Program-made: the position numbers and the translations under genes
From: Diplocarpon mali
Taxonomy: Eukaryota; Ascomycota; Leotiomycetes; Helotiales; Drepanopezizaceae
Direction: 5' to 3'
DNA: 64,000 bases
Assembly: GCA_024741835.1 (NCBI GenBank)
Contig: JAENRP010000039.1
Coordinates: 7,774 to 71,773, forward strand
Notes under the pieces: model-generated
Databases searched by the model: none
Seen by the model: the letters and a program-made list of their open reading frames with translations, nothing else
What the model was told of the DNA's origin: nothing
Shown: in pieces, positions 11,951 to 23,462 of the stretch
Layout of the letters: each line of letters starts with the position of its first letter
Position numbering within the stretch: the stretch's first letter is position 1

Positions 11951-12954
11951 ATAAATAATAATAGGGCTTTTTATTATAATTGCTAAACAATTTCGATTGA
12001 TATTCTAAGATATTAAAGCTATTGCTATAATATTGTAGTACTTCTAGGTTCCTTTATCTTTTGCAATTTAGAGATATTTAATTAAGGCTAAGTGCTTCTC
12101 AAAGTTCTTTCGTATTATAATTTCCATTTCCTTATTATTATTCAAATCTTTAAAAGCAACTAGGATATGCTTTCCTAGCACTTTATCAAAGCGTTTAATC
12201 AAACTAAATAGGTCTTTAAACGTAAGGTTAATTTGCTAAGCTATAACATTCTTTATAGCTTTCTCTATTGCGATTGAACTAGCGTATTTATCGATGAATT
12301 TCTCCCATTTTAATATCTATCTCTTTTACTTAAGGTCAAGGGTCTGCGTAATAACTTTAACTTCTTAATCTTTAAGCTTAAAGCCATCTTTATCTATTAT
12401 ATCTCTAATTAATTTATCTACTATATTAGCTTTATCCTTATCTACTGCGGTTCTAGACTATTAGGTATCTTTTAGCGTTTAGACTTTATATTAAGATTCC
12501 TAAGTTATACGCGCTGATTTCTGGACTTTGGCTGGTTTTATTAGTATTAGTAGAGTGGAAGATCTAGAAGGACGCCAAGAATTCTAAGGGTTCCTAGATA
12601 TAGAAGTAGTATTAATATCGGCTGAAATATTATTATTAACCTATCCTAAGATAGAGATGCCTTTAACTTCTGTAGCTATTTGATTAAAAGCTAGATCCTT
12701 AAGAACTCCCTTAGGTAGATTGCTAATTGGACCTATATATATATAAGTTGGAATTTTAGCATTTATATTTATAATACGCTATCGTTCGACTAAATTCTCG
12801 TCCTATTTCGTACTATATATTATCGTTCGAATAGTCTATAACTATAAGCGATTCTAGTGCTTTTTAATAAGGATAGCTTCTGGCCTAGGATCCCTAATAC
12901 AAAGCATCCTATACTTATTAATATATATAACCTTAGTATTAATAAAATAAAGGA

Positions 12955-13035
12955 AAAGAGGGCAATCGTTATAATACTTATATAGAGCGCAATTGGGTTC
13001 TTTATTATTGCAAAAGTTGCAGGTTAGTTGTCTTT
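12955..13035 (-). pseudogene. Gypsy gag zinc-knuckle-like region
   Basis: The minus strand reads LTCNFCNNKEPNC, then ALYKYYNDCP. C-x2-C followed by spaced Cys residues and D-C-P resembles a decayed CCHC nucleocapsid motif. It sits between gag and protease, as expected for a Gypsy element. Confidence 0.5.
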
Positions 13036-13333
13036 TATTACTATTCCCTTGGTACCCTATAGTATTAATATTAGCAGAGTGCTAATTGGGATTAATTTCT
13101 CCTTCTTTAGTCAATTATTAAGTTCTTATATTAATAGGTTGTTCTAAATAACGAGAAGCAGGAGTCTGGTAATAGGAACTACTATATTAGCTTATAGTGG
13201 CCGAGTTTTACCTATTACTAAATTGGAGAATATGCTATTTTTCTTATAAGAGATTATTAATTTTAGTTTCTAAGCTTTAGATTCGGAGTTTTGCAAATTA
13301 GGTCTTAAGTTCCTTAATTCTAAGGTTGGATTT

Positions 13334-13360
13334 TACTCCTAGGTTGGGCTTGCGAGTGAA
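13334..13360. repeat. Palindromic micro-repeat, copy 13
   Basis: Left half TACTCCTAGGTT, right half GGGCTTGCGAGTG. The minus-strand gag frame reads T-F-H-S-Q-A-Q-P-R-S-K-I-Q-P, a third phase. All three phases of the repeat are therefore used as coding sequence in this window. Confidence 0.7.
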
Positions 13361-14341
13361 AGGTATGACTATTAGGTTCTTCTTTACCTCTTTTATAACT
13401 TCTAAAGCCTTTGAGTATTCTTAGACCAGGCTCTTGAGGTCTTTAGTATAGGAGGGAGTAGGGGCTTTTTCCTACTCTATAGTATTAATGGTTCTCTTAC
13501 TAAGATCTGATTTTAAAGCAAAGGCCGCGAATTCCTCAAATAAGGCAAAGGTTATAAGGTCTTGCTTATTAATCTTAAAATGCTTAATGATCTTATTTCA
13601 AAGTCTAATAGGTAATCTAAGTAAGAAAAGGCGGCCTTTTTCAACTTTGCTAAGTATTTTCTAGCTAATTAAGGTATTTAATATATAAGTAAAAGTCCGA
13701 TAGTAGTTCTTAAGTTCCTTAGGAGTACGAGTGATTAAAATAAATTCCTTTAAGAAAGCCAGGGTATTGCGAATCTGCTATTTATTAAATTCGCGAAATT
13801 CAGATTTAAGGGCCTTAATAAGGAGTTCCTATAAACTATAAGTTTTCCATTTAGGGAGGGACTTAATAATATCCTTACTTATATGATTATAATAGCAAGG
13901 AAGTCGAGAAATCATATCCTTTTATATAATACTAAAATCGTAATAAGTTTCCTTATATTGCTTAAGGAAATCAGTAATATTAGCGCCTATAAAGTGAGGA
14001 GCGCTAAGGGAACTAGGAAGGGGAAAGTGACTAGTAATAGCCCTAAATGCAGCTATTATCGTTTTATATTAACCGTTTAAGTTAATAGAATCTATAAGAG
14101 GTAAAGGGGAAGCTTTGATATTGCGAGATTGATTGCTAAAAGGAGTACTTCGAAATTTAAAAGGGCTTAAAGAACGTTTAGAATCTAAGTCAATCTTAAA
14201 GTGACTAGGACGAGTTTGAAAAGATTCAAATAAAGGGTTAGTAAAAAGTTCAAAATTGTTATTATTTTTAGTATTTTCTAATATTAATATTGAAAAAGTA
14301 GGTAGTAGTCCTAAGTTATTTAAAGATGTCTTTTTATCCTC

Positions 14342-14368
14342 CTACTTATAGGCCAGGCTTAAGAGTAG
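14342..14368. repeat. Palindromic micro-repeat, copy 14
   Basis: Left half CTACTTATAGGCC, right half AGGCTTAAGAGTA. The minus-strand gag frame reads G-I-L-L-L-S-L-A-Y-K-stop-E-D-K-K through it, the same phase as copy 10. Confidence 0.75.
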
Positions 14369-15099
14369 AATTCCGGATTCTGCTAAAAGTTTAATCCAAG
14401 TTTGCTAAGAGATTCTAAATAGGTGCTAAATAGCTAATAGGAATATTATAACTAATCGCAATAAGATAAGGTTTACCTAATTAAGGACTAATTTCTAAGA
14501 TAAGGTTTATATCTAAGATTCTTCTTAGCCTTTAGGCCAATTCCCATTAGTCCTTAGAATAAAGGGGTCTTTAAAGACGATTCTAAGGCAATTTTTAAAG
14601 TTCTATCGAGCTAAGGCGGCTGAATTATCGGATTCGGATTTCTAAAGATTCTAAGGAGGCACTTCCGGTTGGAGTTTGCGCTTAGTATTACTCAAGTACT
14701 TAAAACTACCGCTATTTGAGATTGCTATTATAGGGTTTGCTAAACTTTTCATACTAAGAAGCCGAAAATTCCGAAAATCTTAGAGTTAAGGAAGAAAATA
14801 GGGGTTTTTAAAGCAGAGCCGAAAAGGGAAAATCTAAGGTTATTAATAATTGCTAAACGAAAATCAATAGTTCTAAGTAATTAGGCGATTAAGGATAAGG
14901 GTTTTAAAGTCGATCAAAATACTATAAGTGTTTCAAAGATATATTCTTTAAAAGGCCGATCTTTTATCTATAAACTAAGAGATTAATAAGGTTGTATAAG
15001 GATAGAAATCTTAAGAAATCGATCCTTGCGTAGGTTACTAATATAAAACTAAAGGGAGACAACATAAGAATAGGCCTAAGGGAAGACTTAAAAACAAAA

Positions 15100-17160
15100 G
15101 GAGGAAGCACTATAAGCGGGCTCTCTTAGATAAGATATTAAGAATAAGTCCTAAGTATGGGGTATATTTAATACTATAGCAATACGCGCTGTCTCTATAT
15201 ATAGAAGATGGCCCTTTTATCCTCCTACTGTCCTGCGTCGATTATGTGATATATATCACGAGACTTATCTATCTCAGGTCTCTATAATATAAGAAGGAAT
15301 TTATACTAGGTAGGCAGTAAAGCTACGCCTCCTTAATATCATAATCACCTATATCAAAGGCGAAAGGAATAAGGTCGCAAATGCGCTATTAAAAACCATC
15401 TTTCCAAAAGACAATTATAATAAAGGAGACTACTTAAGATATAGATATATATATATAATAGCAGATTAAAATAGCACTTAGGTTTAGAAAGATAGGAAAA
15501 GGGGCTATAAACAACTGCTTAAGGATATTACTAACCTACTGATCGAGAACAAATACTTAAAGCTAAAAGCTATAAAAGAGATACTCTACCTCTCGAAGAT
15601 TCTAAGATATACAAAAGGCTAAGAAGAAGATATATCATTTATAATAGCTCTTTGCTAAGTTGCAAAAGCAGAGTTAAAAATCGGCCTTTAATCTACGCAC
15701 CCCTTTTCCAAAATCCTAGCTAAGATAGCCATAGCTCTTAATATAACCTATTTAATAGCAGATATAGGTCTAATAATAAATACCAAAATACAAAAGGCTT
15801 CAAAGGCCTTTCTATAATGCCCTTAGTATAAAGAAGTGATAGTATATCTGCTCTACTAAGAGTTTCCTAAAGGAGTAGACCAAGTAAGGAAGAGAAGCCT
15901 CTAGCAAAAGAGCCTTAAGTATAAGTGGGAAAACAACGCCCTCTGGTATTATTAGAGAAGGAGGTATATAATTTACCTAGTTCCTAGCCAGATTTCTAAC
16001 GCCCTATTCGCTACTTATAATAAAGAAGGCCACTTTGCATCTACAACCACTCTTAAGAAGCTAAGAAACGTATACTAGCCTTCTATAATAAAAGATATCT
16101 CCTTATATATCTTAAGGTATATCTAATACTTAAAGCATAGACCTATATAGAGATCACAGCCTCTCTCTAGTATAATTGTTTCAGGCCCAATAGAACTCCT
16201 CGGCGCCGACTTCTGCGGACCTTTCCCTAGTATACTAAAGGAATATAAGCACGTCTTAATAGTTATCGACTACTTTTCCCATTTTATTTAAGCATTCCCT
16301 TATATAATACCTAGCTCTACTTATATCATCTAAAGCTTAGAAAAGCTTTTTTAAAATAAGGGTATTCCTATTAGCTTTTATATCGATTTAAGCAATTATT
16401 TCAAAGAGCAGGTATATTAGTTTATTAGAAAGAGGGGAATCCTATAGACTAACTCCTTATTAGCATCTAAAAAGAGTATAGATATAGTAGAGAAGGCAGT
16501 TAATATCTTCTAATAAGCGATAGCTAAGTCTTAAGGCTTATTTAAAGAAAAGTTATAAAAGGTGCTATTCGAAGTAAATACTAAAGAGATCTCCTTCTTT
16601 AAATACTCTCCCTTTAATATATATTAAGAACATTAGCCTAAGGCTTCTGTCGATCTATCGTTCCCTACTTATTATATATATATAATCTATTAAACTCTTA
16701 CTAATTAAGGGTTCCTTAAAGCCTTATAAGAGGCTAATTCGCAATTGTATAAAGTATAGAGCAACTCTGTCCTAAAGTATATTGCAACTTAAGAAGGAGT
16801 CTAAGACAAAGTTAGGACGCTATTAGAGCATAGAAGAAAGGGACTATATAAAAGGCGCACTGCGCGGTTTATTAGAAAAGAGAAGAGCTTCCTCCCTAGC
16901 TCTATAGTAATACTATACAACACAAAGGCCTTAGGCTAAAAACTTCGACCTTCTTAAAGAGGCCTATTTCGCATTACTAAAAAAGAGAGGGAGTATAGAA
17001 AATCGTATAAGCTTAAGCAGATTAATAGCGTACAAATCGCAAGGCACTTTTATATCAATTAGCTAAAGCCCTTTTACCTCCGAACTTCCTACCTTATCTT
17101 AAGGTAGGAAGAGCGTATTCTAATATATTAGAACTTAAGAGCTAAAAGATCTATTCATTC
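15100..17160 (+). mobile_element. Second Ty3/Gypsy relic, RNase H to integrase part
   Basis: One plus-strand frame can be followed with stops almost only at former Gln or Trp codons. In order it shows the tail after RNase H (YIKGERNKVANALL, near 15,350), an integrase zinc-binding region (EGHFASTTTLKKLRNVY, stop, PSIIKDI, near 16.05 kb) and the integrase core (LLGADFCGPFPSILKEYKHV, then LIVIDYFSHF, near 16.2 kb). The C-terminus reads YKLKQINSVQIARHFYI and LKPFYLR, near 17.05 kb. Its sequence differs from the minus-strand Gypsy at 8-14.7 kb, so it is another family in opposite orientation. No gag, protease or RT was seen upstream, so it is truncated. LTRs were not recognised. Confidence 0.8.
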
Positions 17161-17520
17161 CTTGCCTAAGGAGGCTTAAAGAATAAGATAAGAGAAGGAG
17201 GAGAGGAGAGAGACAGTTCTTAGGGTTTAGAACCCCTAACTCCCGCTAGAAAGGCTAATAGCAAAAATCTGAGAACACTAGAAGCTTACGGTTACTAGCT
17301 TAATAAAGCAATAGGAGAAGAAAGCAAATATTTTTATAGATCTGCAAACTAAGGGAGTGCAATAGGTATACATATATAAACTTGTAATAGCTCAAGGGGC
17401 TCTCGTTCTTATTATAAGGCTTATAGAATGCTAGTCCTGAATAGGCTAGAATAGGGCAAGTAGGCGCTAATGCAAGAGGATAAAACTCATAGCTATACCA
17501 TACCTAATACAATAACCTTT
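17161..17520. other. A/T-rich tail of the repeat block
   Basis: Continues the decayed composition of the plus-strand Gypsy relic. No domain or terminal repeat is recognised. The A/T-rich composition ends abruptly near 17,520-17,545, where GC-rich DNA begins. Confidence 0.4.
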
Positions 17521-18165
17521 TTCCCCTTTTCTAAGGTATTACCACCCCTACGTTTGGCACCGCGGCACATGCCGGGCTCCCCCAGGACGGACCATGGCAC
17601 CCGCCACAGCGATTGACTTTCCGTCAAGTCCACCCGGCCCTGGAACCCCGCACCGATGCGGGCGGGGCAGCGTGGGCCGGCGACGAGGGTCGAGGGGTTG
17701 AGAGGTCGAGAGGTCGAGGGATCGAGGGGTCGAGGGGTCGAGGGTCGATGGTCGAGGGGTCGAGTGCGTGGCGGACACAAGGAACGAGGAGACTCTGTTC
17801 GGCTCTCGAATTGATGCAGTCGCAGGCTCGGGACTGGAGAGACGTCGGGAGACGCGAGGCTGAACTTCCCACCGCGCGACGCGAGGCTGGACTTCCCGCC
17901 CCCGTCGCGAACGAGCCCTGGGCGGCAGTGCCCTGCGCCCGGCGGAGAATGCCAGGCGTCGCCGACGACTTGACGAGACCAGACAACGGGGATGCGACCG
18001 TCACGCCGCAACAGGCACTTGTCCTCGGAGCATCAAGCACTGCACGCTCGCCACGAACTGCGACGCACATGGAAACGTGGCCCCCCGGGGTCTGCACGGA
18101 GAGAGGCTCTGCGACGTTTTTCGCTCGTCATCAACAATGCTCTGCATCTCTCGACCTCGAGCGGC
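17521..18165. other. GC-rich intergenic stretch at the block boundary
   Basis: A clearly GC-rich 0.65 kb between the repeat block and the 3' end of BPL1. Several long open frames exist on both strands, but they overlap each other, are rich in Arg, Pro and Ser, and match nothing I recognise. I take them as composition artefacts. It includes the GTCGAG minisatellite. Confidence 0.45.
17690..17765. repeat. GTCGAGG minisatellite
   Basis: About ten imperfect tandem units of GGTCGAG or GGGTCGAG. Variants include GGTTGAG, GGATCGAG and GGTCGATG. Confidence 0.85.
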
Positions 18166-20409
18166 TCAGACTTTTCTCTTCAGTAGCCCCTTGAAGAAGT
18201 CAAAACTGTTGCCGTCGCTCTGCACCTCCCAAATCTTGCCCGTAGGCCTGTCCTCCCAGCCCAGCTCCTCCGCTCGCAGCAGACCCCAGTCTCGGGTGAT
18301 CCCCTTCACACGAGCTCTGACGCCACCCTCGGCTTCCAGTGTCACGATCTGCTCCGTGTGCAGCCAGTGCTGGTAGTACGTCTCCTCCAGCGTGCGGTCG
18401 AAGCCGGTCCTGCAGAAGCCTCGGTATATCGTTTCGAGCCGGGTCAGGATCCGCGCAAGCAACTTTTCGAGCGTGAAGGGCGCTTGGTGGGCGCTCAAGA
18501 GCGCGTTGAGAGACGTGGTCGGCGCGGCGTTGGTAGTGTTGAGGCCAATGCCGACGACCAGATCGTAATTGCCGCTCGAGTAGGAGGAGTTGACAAGGAT
18601 CCCGCCAATCTTGACGTACTCCCTCCGGCCAGGTTTCGTAGGATCTTGGGCGTCTGCGAACAGTAAGCGGATTCGGGGCTTACGGAGCGAGGGCGACCTA
18701 CAGATATCGTTGGGCCACTTCAGCTTGACCGGGACATCTTGGTACCCACGGTCGTATGACTGGATGCCTTCTGCGACCGCTATGGCCGCCAGGTATTGGA
18801 TGAACACCACCGGCGCGGTGCTGCTGAGCCCCATGGGATGTTTCATGGTGGTCGAGAATATCAAGCAGCCAGCTGGTGAAACCCACACATTCGACCCTCG
18901 CCCGCGGCCGGCAACTTGCGTGGTGGCAGTGATGGTGAAGCCTGGCGGTAGTCTGGAGAGGAGCTGGGGATTTCTACGTCTTGTATTTTAGAACACTTCT
19001 TGTAAGTGGGCTTCGTGAGACAAACTTCTCGAGCAACGTGTTGGTGCTTGTCACAACCTCTCCATATGTGAGATATTTTCCGAACTCTTCAGCTTCAGCC
19101 CCCTTTTCTTCTTGGAAAGCTCTCAAGTTCGCATAGAATGCATTATGGTTGAAGTAGGGGGTCTCTTTCGTGCCCGGCCATTCGGACTCGTGAGGAATCA
19201 GACATTTGATGACTGCATCGTAATCGACTATTCGGTCACCCACTCCAGCACCGTCTGTCTGGTTATCTGGGCTGGACTCGTTTACCTTCATGATGCCAGG
19301 GGGGGGGAGTGCTGCGACGAGTTTGCTAACCGACCACCGAGAATCTCGCTTCTCGAGGTGGAAGGTGTCATTCTCTCCTTTGATATACTCCTCACCGTCT
19401 TCTATCGAAATGATGTCCTTCCAGGAGGCAAGCAACTCCGGTATCAAATGATGATGCATCGACGAAAGATGGAGACGGGAGAGGGACGGTACCAGAGTCG
19501 CCTCGTCGCTTACTATCAGCCCAAATCTGGCGAGACACGCTCTCAAGAAGTTGACTCGAGAGCCATCGTCCTCCGCCAAGTCCTCGACCAACTTTGCATA
19601 GTTGGGAACGTTCGACTTGGCATCGAGGTTTACAGCGGCAAACCTAGGTTGATGAGAGGCCATGGCACCGAAAACATATGGGACAACGACTTACTCTGGG
19701 TGTGGTCCAGTCAATATTGCACTCCCATCCCCGACCTTGCAATACACAACGGCTGCTGAGCCCCCCCGGACGTCAATGTCGCCTGAGTAGTCTGCAAGAA
19801 CCTCCACCCCCTTACTGGCAAATGATCCGGCGTCGACGAAGACACCCCCTCCGTTGTAGTACAAACGAAAAGTTTGGGCAACGATCCAAGTCTTAAACGC
19901 CCCTTCGTTAACTTTCACGTCTACTGCCTTCGCACCTGCTTCACTGTGGTAAACAAATCCCTTGAAAGCGCAGCCTCGACATACTCCCGGAAAGAATGAC
20001 AGCTCTCGTGGGCCAACGACCTCCAGAACCCGATCCCCTATTTCGAATTCACATCTGGAACTTCCGTAGTAGCCCCCGGCGCAAAATCCGAGATACGCAC
20101 CGCCGCGGCGGACGTACTGTTCAATACGACGGTTGCCTTCGCCATTGAGCGATCGACAGTAACCCAAATCGGCGCCGCCGGGGAACACAAGCAGTGCACA
20201 TGAAGCTGTCCATGGCTCGTTGAGGATCACGTTATTAGTCACGGGAATGACGGCGTAGTTAGGCGACAAGAGCCGCCGTAAAGAGTACAAACAATGCTTT
20301 ACAGACTCAATCGTACTGCCGCTGCCTGCTAAGAATCAGTTGCTAGCTCGGCTCTTCTGAACAGGTAAATACCTGAATAGACCAGAACGTTCATCCTCCT
20401 CGCCGCCAT
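18166..20409 (-). CDS. BPL1: Biotin-protein ligase (holocarboxylase synthetase)
   Basis: Attaches biotin through biotinyl-AMP to biotin-dependent carboxylases. The model has five exons: 20409-20373, 20328-19695, 19643-19026, 18973-18702 and 18653-18166. The four introns are 44-52 nt, giving 2,049 nt or 682 aa, in line with fungal BPL1. The N-terminal half is the amidotransferase-like BPL_N domain (LLVFPGGADLGYCRSLNGEG, YLGFCAGGYY). The C-terminal half is the ligase domain with GEVVTSTNTLLEK, TTQVAGRGRGSNVWVSPAG (the GRGRxG biotin/adenylate loop) and KLKWPNDIYAQD, then the small C-terminal domain. Exon joins restore family motifs exactly, for example LLEK-NPQLLSRLP and WPNDI-YAQD. A second in-frame ATG lies 15 nt inside the first exon (MAARRM). 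It is transcribed away from MGM101 and looks intact. Confidence 0.95.
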
Positions 20410-21209
20410 TCTGCTCAATTCTTGGGCCCGAACTCAACCGAACCTGATTCTTGGACTATCCAAGTCCTTCGAGCTGTACCACAAGACAATGGCAAAAACA
20501 GAGAGTGGCTCGAAAGCGGCGGTAGCAGTTGGCAAGGATAATGAACCGGATGAGTGGTGAGATGATACTCCTAATATTCTGATCCCCCAACGCTGAGACG
20601 GCCCTGGTAGGGACAAGCGGATCTTTAGCACTGGCTGCGCTGGTGAGTTGCGACAGCCAAGACGTCTCCGCGATAGAAAATCTGATGCGAAGCTGCAGCC
20701 GAGAACATGAAAATGACTGATTGCTACTGGGAGAAGAAGGATTGGCGACTGTGCAAGGACGAGGTGAGCTTTCTCCGTTAAGCGGTTCAGCCCACATCAC
20801 GTGCGTCCATGTCAAAATGAGGTTTTACTGATTATTGTAATCATGATTCAGCTGGAGAGTTTCAAGAGATGTTGGAAGCAGCATCAGAATGACGAAAGGA
20901 CCGACTCCAAAGATGCTTGATATTGGTGCTGAGTGCATCGGGTTCTGATGTCTAAGATTTCGCGGATTGCCGTTAATCCATGTAGAAAATATCAAGGTGC
21001 TCTTTCGGCACAATCCTGAATACTACACTCACTTGCTAGCATGTCCTCCCAAATTACGTGGTACATTGTGGCTTTTCAAATACATCGCGGGTATTCTTTC
21101 ATTCTACTGTACAATAGGTCGGTCTGATAGCTGCGCGCCAAGAAATCACAACTTTACATTGTACCTAGGTAATAAGCCTCGACTTGGCCATCTCAGAGCA
21201 TCATCAATC
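20410..21209. promoter_or_regulatory. Shared promoter region of BPL1 and MGM101
   Basis: An 800-bp interval between two divergently transcribed genes, so it must hold both promoters and 5' UTRs. Open frames inside are short and overlapping. I recognise no specific factor site. Confidence 0.5.
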
Positions 21210-22115
21210 ATGGCGAACTCAATACCCAGAGCAGCACGCACTGTTCTAGCTCAAAGTATATCCGCATGTCTATCCTTACCATCAAGAGCTGGGCCACCAT
21301 ACTTCCCTGGGATAGCAAGCTCTGCACGATGCTTTTCGACAAGCTGCCGGCGCGCAGCTGTTCCAGTATCAAGCTATGTCCGCAAGACTGTCGACGCCAC
21401 GAAACCAACACCCCCTCCCGAGGCGAAGCAATCGTCTGTCGATGATCAATCGCCTATCAAAGACATGACGGATGGCCTGGCAGACGAGCCATTGATTCTC
21501 GACGAAGATGCCAGACAGGTGGATTGGACAAAGTCCTTCCACGGACTTTCCTCGCAGCCATTCGCCAAGGAAGCTGCGGATGTTTTGATGGCTCCGATAC
21601 CAGCGGACGATGTAGAGGTGAAGCCGGATGGAATCATATACCTGCCAGAGATCAAATACCGGAGGATATTGAACAGAGCTTTTGGACCAGGCGGCTGGGG
21701 ACTGGCACCTAGAGGAGAAACGATTGTTACTGGGAAGAGCATTACGAGGGAATACGCTCTGGTCTGCCATGGGAGGTACGCAAATAGGCATGACAGGCTT
21801 ACTGTAATATGAGCAAAGCTAACGTAGCTGCACTGCAGATTAGTATCAGTCGCCCGTGGCGAGCAAGACTACTTTTCACCCGAAGGCATACCAACCGCCA
21901 CCGAAGGCTGCAAATCGAATGCGCTGATGCGATGCTGCAAGGATCTTGGAGTGGCCAGCGAGCTGTGGGATCCTCGCTTCATTCGAAAATTCATGAAGGA
22001 GAAGGCAAAGCAAATCTGGGTTGAGCACTTACCAACCAAGAAGAAGAAGCAGATGTGGCTGAGGAAAGACGACGAAGTCAAGTACCCGTTCAAGGAGTCG
22101 AAGTTTGGCGCATAA
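21210..22115 (+). CDS. MGM101: Mitochondrial genome maintenance protein MGM101
   Basis: A Rad52-like single-strand annealing protein of mitochondrial nucleoids, needed to maintain and repair mtDNA. Exons are 21210-21775 and 21839-22115, with a 63-nt intron (GTACGC...CTGCAG), giving 843 nt or 280 aa. Yeast Mgm101 is of similar size. The N-terminus ([17 protein letters not shown], then [10 protein letters not shown]) is rich in Arg and Ser and poor in acidic residues, fitting a mitochondrial presequence. The conserved core runs from about residue 100 to the end, with [52 protein letters not shown] and [16 protein letters not shown]. The last part is Lys-rich. No break was seen. Confidence 0.95.
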
Positions 22116-23462
22116 ATTGCCAGGCACGTCTGGAGCGCACATCAATGGACGGCCGAATGTATTATAGGGTGTACGATACATGCACAGTCCTGAGGGTTAA
22201 AACACGCATACATCACACCTCGCTGAAATGAGGGCCACGCTTTCTTTGTTGTTCATGATTGAGTACAGGCTTTCCGCTTGAGGGGGTTATTGGCAACACT
22301 CTCCTCAGCAGACCTGGGAATGACTGGATGTATGGGTGGGTCTACAAGCACCGTAGCTGTACGATATTGTAGCAGAGGGAATTCTACGCATCTGGTGAAG
22401 AAAGCAGGTGGAACATACTTGCAAAATTCATTTTAGATAGATAACATGATAGTATCAAGACCTTGTACTGCACCTCAACTGCAGCAAGTCAACTGGTCAG
22501 GAGGGAATTTGGATGCAAAACAAATGAGGCTCAGTCCTTTCGAATTTCATTTTTTAGCCTGAAATAATTTCATAATCTGCTACAAATATGTGGTGAGTCT
22601 TAATACGTTTTCATATACAGTACTTGCGTGTTCTGCGACGGGCGGAACTAGCAACCAAAGCTCAATGCTTACTTTAAGCTCTACCTCGCCCCTTTCAGCA
22701 TTGCAAAGAGTTTTCAAGCGAAGAGGCACCTTTGCTTACACGGCTATGCCAGTTATCATCTGATAAGCAGCTTTCTGATATATTCCATTTGTGACTCCTC
22801 CAAGCAAGCCTCATTGCGTTTCCCCCATATTCTTACCTTGGTATCCATTTCGATAATTCAATTGTCTCTTCATTAAATAAGGCTTCTGAGATTTTGCTGT
22901 TCTAGCTGGCACAGCGGTATACAGTAAAGATTTCGTGGGCATCTCTTACGTCCATCAAACTCATTAAGCTAAGATCCAGTTACTTATGCCCCTTTTTCTT
23001 TCCGAGACTAAAGCCACCCCAACACCCATGTGATGTTCAATTACATTTTGAGAGGGGCTATGAAATTGAAATTCTCCTCAGGTCTCATCCTGCAAAGCTG
23101 TGGGTCTAGGACCAGATATGAAGTCTGCTTGTTTAGACTATGATGCAGTGCGTACCATGTAACTTGAGACCTATATTTCAAGGTCACATTTAAACTACAG
23201 AAAGTTCTCTCTTAACTACAGCTTTCCCTTAGTCATTGCTCGGCGGCAATAGACATCCTCCCCATCTAACAATAGCATAGAAGCAAAGGCTAGGTCCTTC
23301 ATGTCCAAAAATAACCATCAACCTTAACACAACTACAGCTGTCCTTGCTACCCGCAACCAAGACGGGAAGACCCAACTACCTACCGTCAGAAACGCGGCT
23401 TCACATAACCAAGGAGCCCTTTCCAGACCCACATCCATCGCTTGATTTCAAATACAAGAACA
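22116..23462. other. Intergenic, no gene seen
   Basis: About 1.35 kb of moderate composition downstream of MGM101. No conserved coding block, RNA gene or repeat was recognised on either strand. It presumably contains the MGM101 3' UTR and terminator. Confidence 0.45.

Larger units (their letters stand above)
7990..14752 (-). mobile_element. Ty3/Gypsy retrotransposon relic, gag-pol
   Basis: Domains read in the expected order on the minus strand. A gag-like start is near 14,750 (MKSLANPIIAISNSG) with the block DSKRSLSPFKFRSTPFSN near 14.2 kb. A Cys-rich zinc-knuckle-like stretch lies near 13.0 kb, an aspartic-protease block near 11.9 kb, reverse transcriptase near 10.9-10.4 kb, an integrase zinc-binding block near 9.0 kb and the pol tail at 8.2-8.0 kb (LVLVYNIIRSIDISADIKLD, ANRLKRFY). 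RT, integrase and tail blocks match what is known of fungal Gypsy polyproteins. Many in-frame TAA and TAG codons show that it is dead. LTRs were not recognised, so the ends are approximate. Five palindrome copies (10-14) lie inside it. Confidence 0.85.

Noticed and set aside
13415..13445. Further palindrome copy around TTAGACCAGGCTCTTGAGGT
   Set aside because: Only the right half resembles the family; the left arm does not pair.
1..17500. CRISPR-like array suggested by the recurring 27-bp repeats
   Set aside because: Spacing is irregular (0.16-2.7 kb), the spacers are transposon coding sequence, and the genome is eukaryotic.
17493..18194. Overlapping ORFs of 157-193 codons on both strands
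   Set aside because: GC-rich, repeat-driven frames (GTCGAG array) that overlap one another, with no motif and Arg/Pro/Ser-biased composition.
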